Shown: piece by piece, positions 8,154 to 14,850 of the stretch
Layout: every line of letters starts with the position of its first letter
Numbering within the stretch: position 1 is the stretch's first letter
Assembly: GCA_016191165.1 (NCBI GenBank)
Contig: JACPPF010000173.1
Span: 1 to 32,705, forward strand
DNA length: 32,705 nt
From: Planctomycetota bacterium
GTDB lineage: Bacteria > Planctomycetota > Planctomycetia > Gemmatales > Gemmataceae
Reading direction: 5' to 3'
The notes under the pieces: model-generated
What the model was told of the DNA's origin: nothing
What the model saw: only the letters and a program-made list of their open reading frames with translations
Database searches by the model: none
Translations under genes and position numbers: made by a program

Positions 8154-9107
8154 TCAATTCAGTCCATAAAATCGAATCGCATTGTCATGGAATAGCTTGC
8201 GCTGGTCGGCGGCGGTGCGGTTGCTCACGATGGTGCCAAGCGCCTCAACCCACTGGCGATAGGTTGCCCGCAGCGTGCAGACCGGCCAGTCGCCCGCGAA
8301 CATCACCCGGTCGGGGCCAAACGTGTTGAGCGAATGGTTGATGACCGGCGCCAGGTCTTTCGCCGTCCATTCTTTCCGTGCCTGGACTACGATGCCGGAA
8401 ATTTTGCACACGACGTTGTTCATGCGCGCAAGCGCCTGCATGTCGCGCTGCCATTGTGTGCGATTCTTGGCATACACCGGGCCGTTGCCGCAATGGTCGA
8501 GAATAAAACGGGTGTCCTTACAGGATTCGACGAGTTTGACGGCATCGCCGATCTCGGCGGGCCTCATGCACAGATCGAAGCTCAGGCCTTGAGCGCCCAG
8601 AAGGCGAACGCCGCGGACGAAGCCCGGCGTCAGGCAGAAGCCCGCCTTGGCGGAGGGGTTGTGCAAGACCTGGCGCACGCCCTTCAGGTGCCGATTGCCG
8701 CGGAAACGCTGGAGGTACTTGCCAAAATCCTCCGCCGCGGGCCTGCCGCCGATGACTGCGGCGACGAGGGGCGTGTTGCCCTGCCGGCAGATTTCCAGCA
8801 CGTACTCGGCCTCGGCGACGAGTTGTTTGGGATCGACATCCACCTCCATGTAGACGCCCTTGACGACGTTGAGCCCGGTGGTCGCCGTGCGAAAGTCCTT
8901 GATAAGGTGGCTGCGCGCCAGCGGCGAGTTTTTTTCAAGCCACGGCAGCCGGAAGCGAGTCAGGTCCCAAAGGTGAACGTGCGTGTCAACGATGCGCTGG
9001 GCGGCCGGTTGTTTGGCGCCCTGCTCGTTGAACACGGGGGCCGCACTGGCGACGGTCGCGGCGGCGGCGCTCACGGCGGCGCCTGTCAGGAACTCTCGGC
9101 GTTTCAT
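8154..9107 (-). CDS. Tat-exported amidohydrolase-2 family protein (COG3618-like)
   Basis: A 317-residue protein beginning MKRREFLTGAAVSAAAATVA, a twin-arginine-type signal peptide ending near ASAA (about residue 23). The metal-dependent TIM-barrel signature DTHVHLWDL places HxH at His43 and His45; ILDHCGNGPV supplies a further His and MFAGDWPVC the conserved Asp (Asp273). This family includes L-rhamnono-1,4-lactonases and related sugar-lactone or decarboxylase-like hydrolases; the substrate here is unknown. It follows the larE operon genes by 66 bases on the same strand, with a small palindrome in that gap, and may be co-transcribed. Confidence 0.88.
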   Translation of the reverse strand: MKRREFLTGAAVSAAAATVASAAPVFNEQGAKQPAAQRIVDTHVHLWDLTRFRLPWLEKNSPLARSHLIKDFRTATTGLNVVKGVYMEVDVDPKQLVAEAEYVLEICRQGNTPLVAAVIGGRPAAEDFGKYLQRFRGNRHLKGVRQVLHNPSAKAGFCLTPGFVRGVRLLGAQGLSFDLCMRPAEIGDAVKLVESCKDTRFILDHCGNGPVYAKNRTQWQRDMQALARMNNVVCKISGIVVQARKEWTAKDLAPVINHSLNTFGPDRVMFAGDWPVCTLRATYRQWVEALGTIVSNRTAADQRKLFHDNAIRFYGLN

Positions 9108-9131
9108 GGTGTGAACCTCGTTTGGAGGGAT

Positions 9132-9160
9132 CCCCAGGTTTCGCTGCGCTCCTCCTGGGG
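9132..9160. repeat. Small palindrome with TTCGCTGCGCTC core
   Basis: CCCCAGG (9132-9138) pairs with CCTGGGG (9154-9160) around a loop containing TTCGCTGCGCTC. The same loop with the same type of arms occurs at the right arm of the inverted repeat between atpD and atpC (28436-28462), so both likely belong to one repeat family. Confidence 0.55.
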
Positions 9161-9173
9161 CCTGGGTGGAGTT

Positions 9174-9437
9174 TCAATAGCGCGGCTTGGGCTTGTCCCA
9201 GGCGGGATCGTATTCCAGCGAGAAGATTTGCTGGATGCGTTCGGCCCGGCCGCCGGATTGATCGTGCAGGACTTCCAGGGCTTTGCGGATATTCTCGATG
9301 CGCGGGTCGGTCGCGAGCACCTCGCCCGTTTCCTGGCCGCGATTGATGCGATCGAGAATGCCGGCGATATCAAGTAGCTTGGAGCGAGCCTCGAAGAAGT
9401 ATTGTTCGAGCGCCTTGCTCGCGGGCAGGGTTTTCAT
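9174..9437 (-). CDS. Small conserved-looking protein of unknown function
   Basis: An 87-residue soluble protein, MKTLPASKALEQYFFEAR..., mostly helical, ending in DPAWDKPKPRY. Its start overlaps the stop of the preceding gene (ATGA, 9434-9437), which is strong evidence for translation in an operon with it. It contains no Cys, no membrane segment and no motif I can name. Its place after larE and another small gene does not reveal a job. Confidence 0.7.
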   Translation of the reverse strand: MKTLPASKALEQYFFEARSKLLDIAGILDRINRGQETGEVLATDPRIENIRKALEVLHDQSGGRAERIQQIFSLEYDPAWDKPKPRY

Positions 9438-9676
9438 GACTTGCCTCCCTTTTTCTTTGCGCGCTTTTCAGCGTACTCCACACCGGTAATGTGCAAGAGC
9501 GAGCACCGAACGACATGATCTCGGTCGGGGTCGGGATACCAAATGTAAAGGCTGGCGCCGGTCACCAAAACCTGTTCGGGATGAGTGATTTGGTATACAT
9601 CGCCGCTTGACAAATGCACCTCAAACGGTTCGAACGGTTGGGCTCGAACAAGTTCGCGCAGGGAATCACCGCTCAT
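9434..9676 (-). CDS. Small protein of unknown function (larE neighbour)
   Basis: An 80-residue protein, MSGDSLRELVRAQPFEPFEV, followed by a predicted beta-rich region HLSSGDVYQITHPEQVLV and a basic tail KRAKKKGGKS. It resembles small planctomycete hypothetical proteins that share the pattern 'LR.LV.AQPF.PF.VHL..G..Y.I.HPE'. ATGA overlaps at both ends (9673-9676 with larE and 9434-9437 with the next gene) tie it into one polycistronic unit. I recognise no catalytic residues. Confidence 0.72.
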   Translation of the reverse strand: MSGDSLRELVRAQPFEPFEVHLSSGDVYQITHPEQVLVTGASLYIWYPDPDRDHVVRCSLLHITGVEYAEKRAKKKGGKS

Positions 9677-10584
9677 CGCGCCTCTCCTTCGATCAGTTCT
9701 TGATTCCGCACTCGCATTTCCAGGGGAATCAATTCGTTCAGGCTGCCGCTGCGGAAGCCCTCTAGGTCGAGCGTAACGTAGCGAAAGCCGAGGGTCTTGA
9801 GATATCGTACAAGGTCGGCGCGGGTGTGTGGATCAGCCAGGTTGGCGAGGCTTTCGGGCCCAACCTCGATGCGTGCCAGCTCGCCCTCATGTAGGCGGAC
9901 GCGGAACTCGCGGTGGCCAAGTTTTTTTAGATAGGCCTCCGCCGCCTCGATGCGCGCGGTTCTTTCGGTCGTAACCGTGACGCCGGGCGCAAGTCGGCTG
10001 GACAGGCACGGCGACGCGGGCTTGTCCCAGGTCGGCAGGTTCCACACTTGCGCCAGGGCGCGCACGTCGGCCTTCGTGAAGCCAGCTTCCTGCAACGGAT
10101 GACGAACCCGGTGCTCGGATGCCGCGACCAGGCCCGGGCGATAGTCGCCGCGATCATCGAGATTGGCGCCGCTACAAATGACCAGGGCCTGGCCTCGCCT
10201 CACTGTGGAGGAGGCGTCCGGGGTGAAGGGCACGTCGCATTCCAGGATTGGCAGCAATTCCTCGATTTGGCTGTAGAGTTCATCCTTGCAATGGTAGCAA
10301 CGCGTGCCGTCGTTCTTGACATAATCCGGATTCGCAAACTCCGTCGTCGTGACGGTGCGATGGCGAATGCCAATTCGGGCGGCGAGTTCCTTCGCTTCGG
10401 CAAGTTCCGCGCGTGGCACACTGGGACTGTCCGCGGTAACGGCAACGGCGGCGTCGCCCAGGGCGAGGAACGCCGCCTGCGCGACGACCGTGCTGTCGAT
10501 CCCGCCGCTAAAGGCGACCGCGACACGCTTCAGGCCGCGCAACACCTCCAGCAAGCGCTCGCGTTTGTTTTCGAGGTCGGTCAT
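9673..10584 (-). CDS. larE: ATP-dependent sacrificial sulfur transferase LarE
   Basis: A 303-residue protein. The PP-loop SGGIDST (residues 26-32) adenylates the substrate, and NDGTRCYHCKDELY (Cys96, Cys99) and SPCLSSRLAPG (Cys193) are LarE hallmarks; Cys193 sits where the sulfur-donor Cys of Lactobacillus LarE is expected. LarE puts sulfur onto the pyridinium dicarboxylate precursor of the nickel-pincer nucleotide cofactor of lactate racemase and relatives. Three cysteines could instead hold an iron-sulfur cluster, as reported for other LarE proteins. The start chosen is ATG at 10584 (MTDLENKRER); the longer frame upstream has no family similarity. No larA, larB or larC is visible in the window. 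A loop of about 15 extra residues (DVPFTPDASSTVRRG) precedes the VICSGANLDD motif. Confidence 0.9.
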   Translation of the reverse strand: MTDLENKRERLLEVLRGLKRVAVAFSGGIDSTVVAQAAFLALGDAAVAVTADSPSVPRAELAEAKELAARIGIRHRTVTTTEFANPDYVKNDGTRCYHCKDELYSQIEELLPILECDVPFTPDASSTVRRGQALVICSGANLDDRGDYRPGLVAASEHRVRHPLQEAGFTKADVRALAQVWNLPTWDKPASPCLSSRLAPGVTVTTERTARIEAAEAYLKKLGHREFRVRLHEGELARIEVGPESLANLADPHTRADLVRYLKTLGFRYVTLDLEGFRSGSLNELIPLEMRVRNQELIEGEAR

Positions 10585-10663
10585 TTCGTTATCATAAAGG
10601 GAATGTGACGGAAGCTCAAGCGATAGGTTGACGCGCAAACAACGACTTGCACCCATTTTCCGC

Positions 10664-10693
10664 TTGCCCACGCGGGGACGGCTCGCGTAAGAT
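10664..10693 (+). promoter_or_regulatory. Possible sigma-70-like promoter for the DUF1501 gene
   Basis: TTGCCC (10664-10669) and TAAGAT (10688-10693) are separated by 18 bases in the gap between the divergent larE and DUF1501 genes. Both hexamers match only four of six consensus bases, so this is weak. Confidence 0.25.
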
Positions 10694-10753
10694 AAACTCG
10701 TCCTGCCCCGATTGCCGATAGGGACAGCAGCCCTCCCGCCAAGGACCATGACG

Positions 10754-12310
10754 ATGTTGACCGTACTGGGTTCCCCGAAACGCCTGTGCGACGGCGTGAC
10801 GCGCCGCGAGGCGCTAGTCGCTGGCGGCCTGAGCATGTTCGGGTTGGGCCTCAGCGATTTCTTTCGCCTCCAGGACGCGCAAGCGTCCGAACCTCGGCGT
10901 GAGAGAAGCTTCGGGCAGGCAAAGGCGTGCATCCTGATTTTTCTCTATGGCTCGCCGAGTCAGCTCGAGTTGGCCGACCAGAAGCCGAACGCCCCGGTGG
11001 AGATTCGCGGCGAGCTCGGTTCGATCCGTTCGACGTTGCCGGGCTGCGATGTTTGCGAGTTGTTGCCCAGTGTTTCCCGAATCATGGACAAGATGACGGT
11101 GGTGCGTTCGATGACGCACCCGCATCCGATCCACGGCGTGGCGTATGCGACGACCGGAACGCCCGTGATCGACATTCCGATGGAGCTCAATCCGCGCGAT
11201 GGTCGGCATCATCCGTATATCGGCTCGGTCGTCGATTACCTGCTGCGCAACAACCTCGTCTTCCCCTCTCCCTCCGGGAGAGGTGCCGGCCGTGAGGGGA
11301 CGCGCCGATCGCGCACCGCGCGAACTCCCGACAACATCGCCTTACCGTTTCAGTTCTCGAGCCATCGCGTCGGCGAGGTGCCGCGCGCGGGGCCTTACGG
11401 CGCTTTTCTTGGCAATGCGTACAACCCGCTCTGGACCGAGTTTCAAGGTCGGGCGACGCGGGTCGCCGTCAAAACGCTGCAGGATCAGCGTTTTGAAGAC
11501 GTCGAGCCGTATGTAGGTATTTCCGATGATAGCCGATTCAGCCTCGCCGCGGCGACCAACCTGGGCCCGCAGCTGACGATCGACCGTCTGAACCAGCGAC
11601 GTTCGCTCCTTCAGCAGCTGGATCAAGCCCGGCGTGAGGCGGAAAACTCTCCCAGCGGGATAGGGGAGTCTGGGCTAGACCGCTATCGCGAGATGGCCTA
11701 TTCGTTGATTGGCTCGCAACGCATTCATGCCGCCCTTGATCTTGGCCGCGAACCGATGGCGTTGCGGGACAGCTATGGCATGACCCTCTTCGGCCAGGGT
11801 TGCCTCACGGCGCGACGGCTGGTGGAAGCGGGCAGCAAGTTTGTCAGCGTTTTCTGGGACGAATACGGCCTGGCAGGCTCCGGTTGGGACACCCACTGGG
11901 ACCACTACAATCGCATGAGAAACGAGTTGATGCCCGGCTTCGACCGCGGTCTGGCGGGACTCATCGGTGACCTCGACCAGCGCGGCATGTTAGACGATAC
12001 CCTCGTGATGGTCTTGAGCGAGCACGGCCGAACGCCGCGCATCAACAACGCGCGCGGCGGCGGGCGCGATCACTGGTCGCAAGCCTACACGACGCTTTTC
12101 GCTGGCGGCGGTGTGGCGCGCGGGCGCGTTGTCGGACGCACGGATCGCCATGGCGCCACAGTCACCGAACGTCCGGTCTCGCCCAAAGATGTCCTGGCCA
12201 CCGCCTACCACTTGCTCGGCATTGACCCGCATACCCTGCTCAACGATCGCACGGGACGTCCAGTTCCTTTGGTGCAGGATGCTCATGTCGTCACCGAGAT
12301 GCTAGGGTAA
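10754..12310 (+). CDS. DUF1501 protein (sulfatase-like, Tat-type N-terminus)
   Basis: A 518-residue protein. ATG 10754 is chosen because AAGGA (10741-10745) lies 8 bases upstream and because MLTVLGSPKRLCDGVTRREAL is the usual family opening; ATG 10748 is only 2 bases from that site. TRREAL followed by a hydrophobic stretch suggests Tat export. Family motifs include ACILIFLYGSPSQLELADQKPN, MTHPHPIHG, and near the end MVLSEHGRTPRINNARGGGRDHW, matching the alkaline-phosphatase-like metal-binding end. DUF1501 proteins are numerous in planctomycetes and often pair with DUF1549/DUF1553 cytochrome-like proteins, none of which is here. At about residues 170-182 a palindromic element encodes PSPSGRGAGREGT, which looks inserted between NNLVF and the native ARTPDNIALPFQF. 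Confidence 0.9.
   Translation: MLTVLGSPKRLCDGVTRREALVAGGLSMFGLGLSDFFRLQDAQASEPRRERSFGQAKACILIFLYGSPSQLELADQKPNAPVEIRGELGSIRSTLPGCDVCELLPSVSRIMDKMTVVRSMTHPHPIHGVAYATTGTPVIDIPMELNPRDGRHHPYIGSVVDYLLRNNLVFPSPSGRGAGREGTRRSRTARTPDNIALPFQFSSHRVGEVPRAGPYGAFLGNAYNPLWTEFQGRATRVAVKTLQDQRFEDVEPYVGISDDSRFSLAAATNLGPQLTIDRLNQRRSLLQQLDQARREAENSPSGIGESGLDRYREMAYSLIGSQRIHAALDLGREPMALRDSYGMTLFGQGCLTARRLVEAGSKFVSVFWDEYGLAGSGWDTHWDHYNRMRNELMPGFDRGLAGLIGDLDQRGMLDDTLVMVLSEHGRTPRINNARGGGRDHWSQAYTTLFAGGGVARGRVVGRTDRHGATVTERPVSPKDVLATAYHLLGIDPHTLLNDRTGRPVPLVQDAHVVTEMLG
11262..11300 (+). repeat. Palindromic element inside the DUF1501 gene (PSPSGRG family)
   Basis: TCCCCTCTCCCTCCGGGAGA followed by GGTGCCGGCCGTGAGGGGA. 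It aligns at about 28 of 36 positions with the element in atpG (25871-25910), in the same orientation and reading frame, giving PSPSGRGAGREG here and PSPSGGGVGGEG there. The flanking protein resumes the family sequence on both sides. Confidence 0.75.
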
Positions 12311-12378
12311 AATGCTAAAGAAGCGTGGCGGGCATTCCGCGCTCTCCTTCGGGTCGCAGCTAAACACGATCCATTCCC

Positions 12379-12873
12379 ATGTTCACGCCGATCCTTGCCA
12401 CGCTGGGTTATGTTCTGTCGCCGGACCGTACTCAGACCCTACTTATTCACCGCAATCGCCGCGCTGATGATCCCCATTTCGAGAAATTCAACGGCCTGGG
12501 AGGCAAGCTAAACGCAAACGAGGACATCGTCGCCGGAATGAGGCGGGAAATCCGTGAGGAAGCGGGAATCGAATGCACCGCACTCCATCTGCGCGGCACC
12601 ATCAGCTGGCCGGGGTTCGGAAAGCAAGGCGAGGACTGGTTTGGGTTCATCTTCCTGATCGACGCCTGGACCGGTACCCCGAAGCCTGACAACCCGGAAG
12701 GAACGCTGGCCTGGGTTGCGCTGGACAAGATTCTCGACCTGCCGCTCTGGCCCGGGGATCGCCACTTCGTGCCGTTGGTGTTTGATGTGACCGTTCAACA
12801 ATTCCATGGCGTGATGCCGTATTCGGAAGGAAAACCCGTGAGCTGGAGTTGTTCCACCTCGATAACCCGTTAG
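12379..12873 (+). CDS. NUDIX hydrolase (MutT/8-oxo-dGTPase-like)
   Basis: A 164-residue protein with a perfect Nudix box, G-x5-E-x7-REUxEExGU, at residues 42-64 (GKLNANE ... MRREIREEAGI). The N-terminal MFTPILATLGYVLSPD and the following TLLIHRN and EKFNGLGGKL agree with MutT-type 8-oxo-dGTP or nucleoside triphosphate pyrophosphohydrolases, which clean oxidised nucleotides from the pool. The C-terminal YSEGKPVSWS is also typical of this subgroup. No good ribosome binding site precedes ATG 12379. The stop codon abuts a long palindrome. It lies 68 bases after the DUF1501 gene on the same strand. Confidence 0.9.
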   Translation: MFTPILATLGYVLSPDRTQTLLIHRNRRADDPHFEKFNGLGGKLNANEDIVAGMRREIREEAGIECTALHLRGTISWPGFGKQGEDWFGFIFLIDAWTGTPKPDNPEGTLAWVALDKILDLPLWPGDRHFVPLVFDVTVQQFHGVMPYSEGKPVSWSCSTSITR

Positions 12874-12921
12874 CCGGACGCGCGAGCGACGGATTAAGCA
12901 ATCCGTCGCTTGCGCGTCCGG
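12874..12921. repeat. Long hairpin directly after the NUDIX stop
   Basis: A 22-bp stem (12874-12895 with 12900-12921) with one mismatch and a 4-base loop, starting at the base after the stop codon. Arms begin CCGGACGCGC and end GCGCGTCCGG. No T-tract follows. It may act as a terminator, but its form fits the palindromic repeats found through this window. Confidence 0.65.
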
Positions 12922-12956
12922 GTATACTGCACGCGCTCGAGATTGGCACAATGGTT

Positions 12957-13017
12957 ACGAGTCGCTTCCGTGAGGGAGCGGGAACCGGCCCAACGCTCCG
13001 TCACGGTCGCGGCTCGT
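12957..13017. repeat. Inverted repeat, GAGTCGCTTCCG type
   Basis: Left arm 12957-12980 and right arm 12994-13017 match over 24 bases with four mismatches, around a 13-base centre. The arms contain CCGTGAGGGAGCG and CGCTCCGTCACGG. It lies between the convergent NUDIX and FHA genes, 35 bases after another palindrome. Confidence 0.6.
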
Positions 13018-13067
13018 TAAAAAGGATGTGTCATTTCGTGGCGCGTGTGGCATAACAGGGCTCGCCA

Positions 13068-13514
13068 TCAATCGGGTTTCGCGGACGTCGGCTCGGATTT
13101 TTGCGGTGAAAGGGGCGAGGGGGCTTCTCGGGTATCAGTAAGGATGGGCTGATTGGTGGTCGTTTCGTCCTGATCCACGAGGGCCGTGTCCTTCATGGAA
13201 ACGTCACCCAGATTCGTTTCGCATTCCATCAACACTTCAAGAACGAGCGGCCCGATCTGGAGGGTATCGCCGTTGGAAAGGACCTGTTCGCCTGCGACGA
13301 GCTGACCGTTGATGAGCGTGCCGTTGCGGCTGCCCAGGTCCCGAATGAGCGCGCGCTCTCCGGCAACCTGGAGCAGGCAATGTTGCCGGCTGACCAGATC
13401 GCTATTGGGGCGAACGTCGCACTCGGGGCCACGTCCAAACATGAATTCGCCAACAGGGAACGACAGGCAGTGTCCCTGGGGCTTGCCTTTGACCACCTTC
13501 ATGCGCAACTGCAT
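13068..13514 (-). CDS. FHA-domain protein
   Basis: A 148-residue cytoplasmic protein. The start is ATG at 13514 (MQLRMKVVKG), preceded by AAGGAG with 5-base spacing; the frame continues 16 codons upstream without a binding site. The FHA domain spans about residues 20-100 with all key elements: FGRG (Gly27, Arg28), VSRQH (Ser42, Arg43, His45) and GSRNGTLING (Asn64, Gly65, Asn69). FHA domains bind phosphothreonine, usually in Ser/Thr kinase signalling, which planctomycetes have in abundance. The C-terminal 45 residues are Ser/Thr/Pro-rich and probably disordered (DQDETTTNQ) and could carry a phosphorylation site. No kinase gene lies in the window. Confidence 0.9.
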   Translation of the reverse strand: MQLRMKVVKGKPQGHCLSFPVGEFMFGRGPECDVRPNSDLVSRQHCLLQVAGERALIRDLGSRNGTLINGQLVAGEQVLSNGDTLQIGPLVLEVLMECETNLGDVSMKDTALVDQDETTTNQPILTDTREAPSPLSPQKSEPTSAKPD

Positions 13515-13733
13515 GAACACTCCTTCTGACGGGAAAAAGTGCGCAGCGAAAGTTGCAGCCACTCTTCGAAAGGAGGGAGCGAGGGAACCCCCTCAAACGA
13601 GCGGGAATCGGCTGACCTTGGAATTAGCGCACAGATCGATGCGCCGCAAATCATTTAGGACGCACTAATCCGATTGTAGCAGGTTGGCTTGGCGGATTCA
13701 AAGCAAATTCGACCAAATACGAAAAATCGCGTG

Positions 13734-13745
13734 CCCCCCCCCCCC
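13734..13745 (+). repeat. C12 homopolymer
   Basis: Twelve consecutive C residues in a spacer. It is not inside a supported gene. It is prone to slippage and sequencing error, so its length should be treated with care. Confidence 0.9.
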
Positions 13746-13812
13746 AAGGCCCTTACCGTACCAGCATCAAAGGGGTTGTCGCGCTACAACAGCGGAGGGT
13801 ATGATGAATATG

Positions 13813-13939
13813 GCTTGGTTCAGGTGAAGGTTCCAGCGGCCCGCCGGACTTGTCCCGACACAGGATGGTTCACCGGCGGGACAAGCCCGGCGGCTCGCGG
13901 ATAGATTGGCGCCCAAGAATTGACGGATTTGAACCAGGC
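13813..13939. repeat. Palindromic element, GCCTGGTTCA family (second copy)
   Basis: Ends GCTTGGTTCA (13813-13822) and TGAACCAGGC (13930-13939). Inside, GCCGGACTTGTCCC and GGGACAAGCCCGGCGG form a second nested inverted pair. The left arm aligns with the reverse complement of the right arm of the 6827-6965 element. It ends 46 bases before the start of the UVR-motif gene. Confidence 0.7.
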
Positions 13940-13984
13940 CATGAAAACAAAGGGCCCGTGATCCTTTTTGATGAGGTAGACGTA

Positions 13985-14719
13985 GTGAATCAGGACATGG
14001 ACTTCATCCTGAAAGATTGGGAGTTCAAGCCCGGAGTTGCCCAGGCGAGGCTGATTCAGGCGCGCGACGGGCGCCAGGTCATCCAGCTGCGCATTGACCT
14101 CGGCTTGTTGCAACTGGAGACCACCGGCCGACCGGATGGTGCGCGACCCCACGGCCATGCGACTTTTTTCGAGCATTTGCGCGAACAAGCAAGGTTGTCC
14201 AAGAAGGCCGAGGGGTCTTTCACGCTGAGCGACGAGCAATGCCAGGACGCCGATCGCGAGTTCTTGCAGTTTTACCATCGCCGCATGTGCTGGCTGGCGC
14301 TGAGGCAGTACCCGCGTGCCATCAAGGATGCCGACCATACGCTGGCATTCATGGATTTCGTCAAGCGTCATGCCCCGAACGAGGACTATTTGAACGCGCA
14401 TGAGCAATACCGCGGCTTCGTGTTGTTTCAGCGCACGCAGGCGGCTGCCGCGCTGGCGGTTGAGAACGAAACCCCGCAGAAGGCCATCGAGGAAATCCAC
14501 GCAGGCCTCGATCGACTGCGCGAGTTCTTCGCCTCCTACGAGCGCGAGGAAGACCTGGAGGAGAGCGGTATGGTTCAGCATCTTCGTCATGTCGAGGCGT
14601 CGTTACGGCAGCAGTTCAAGATCGGCCCCACGCTCCAGGAACAATTGCAGCAAGCCATCGCCGACGAAGACTACGAACGCGCCGCCCGCCTGCGCGACAA
14701 GATGAAAGAAAACGAATGA
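13985..14719 (+). CDS. UVR-motif (UvrB/UvrC-type) protein
   Basis: A 244-residue soluble protein. GTG 13985 is chosen because GAGG (13973-13976) lies 8 bases upstream; ATG 13997 (MDFILKDWEF) is the alternative and is where family similarity starts. The N-terminal half (LKDWEFKPG, RQVIQLRIDLGLLQLE, GRPDGARPHGH) resembles a planctomycete family that couples a conserved region of unknown role to a UVR motif. The C-terminal 27 residues, EQLQQAIADEDYERAARLRD, are a clear UVR motif, the short helical hairpin by which UvrB and UvrC, or McsA-type proteins, interact with partners. Longer frames upstream read through the palindromic element and are not likely. A role in protein interaction is inferred. 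Confidence 0.82.
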   Translation: MNQDMDFILKDWEFKPGVAQARLIQARDGRQVIQLRIDLGLLQLETTGRPDGARPHGHATFFEHLREQARLSKKAEGSFTLSDEQCQDADREFLQFYHRRMCWLALRQYPRAIKDADHTLAFMDFVKRHAPNEDYLNAHEQYRGFVLFQRTQAAAALAVENETPQKAIEEIHAGLDRLREFFASYEREEDLEESGMVQHLRHVEASLRQQFKIGPTLQEQLQQAIADEDYERAARLRDKMKENE

Positions 14720-14748
14720 CGCCTAATAACCACAAATTCGATGAGGTA

Positions 14749-14817
14749 CTAGCCCCACGCGCCAGCGTGGGGTTTGCCCGAATTCAAAGCGATCCCCACG
14801 CTTTCGCGTGGGGCTGG
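14749..14817. repeat. Palindromic element (CCAGCCCC family, third copy)
   Basis: CTAGCCCCACGC at the left and GCGTGGGGCTGG at the right form the outer pair. Two inner hairpins are visible: CCCCACGC/GCGTGGGG on the left (14753-14772) and CCCCACGC/GCGTGGGG with a TTTC loop on the right (14794-14813). The linker GAATTCAAAGCGATCCCC matches those at 3246-3303 and 8067-8127. It lies between the UVR-motif and DUF1573-like genes, just ahead of the latter's ribosome binding site. Confidence 0.75.
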
Positions 14818-14850
14818 TAGGCTACCATGCGTCGAGGAGAACCTTGTCCC

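Larger units (their letters stand above)
13515..13984. other. Intergenic region between divergent FHA and UVR-motif genes
   Basis: About 470 bases without a convincing gene. It holds a run of 12 C residues (13734-13745) and a 127-bp palindromic element (13813-13939). Promoters for both flanking genes must lie here, but I could not pick out credible hexamers. A short frame at 13689-13904 runs into the palindrome and is not supported. Confidence 0.5.

Noticed and set aside
13689-13904. Plus-strand frame of 71 codons across the C12 run
   Set aside because: It starts with TTG without a binding site, depends on the length of a homopolymer and ends in a palindromic element. The idea of a phase-variable gene was considered but no gene continues in any of the three frames.
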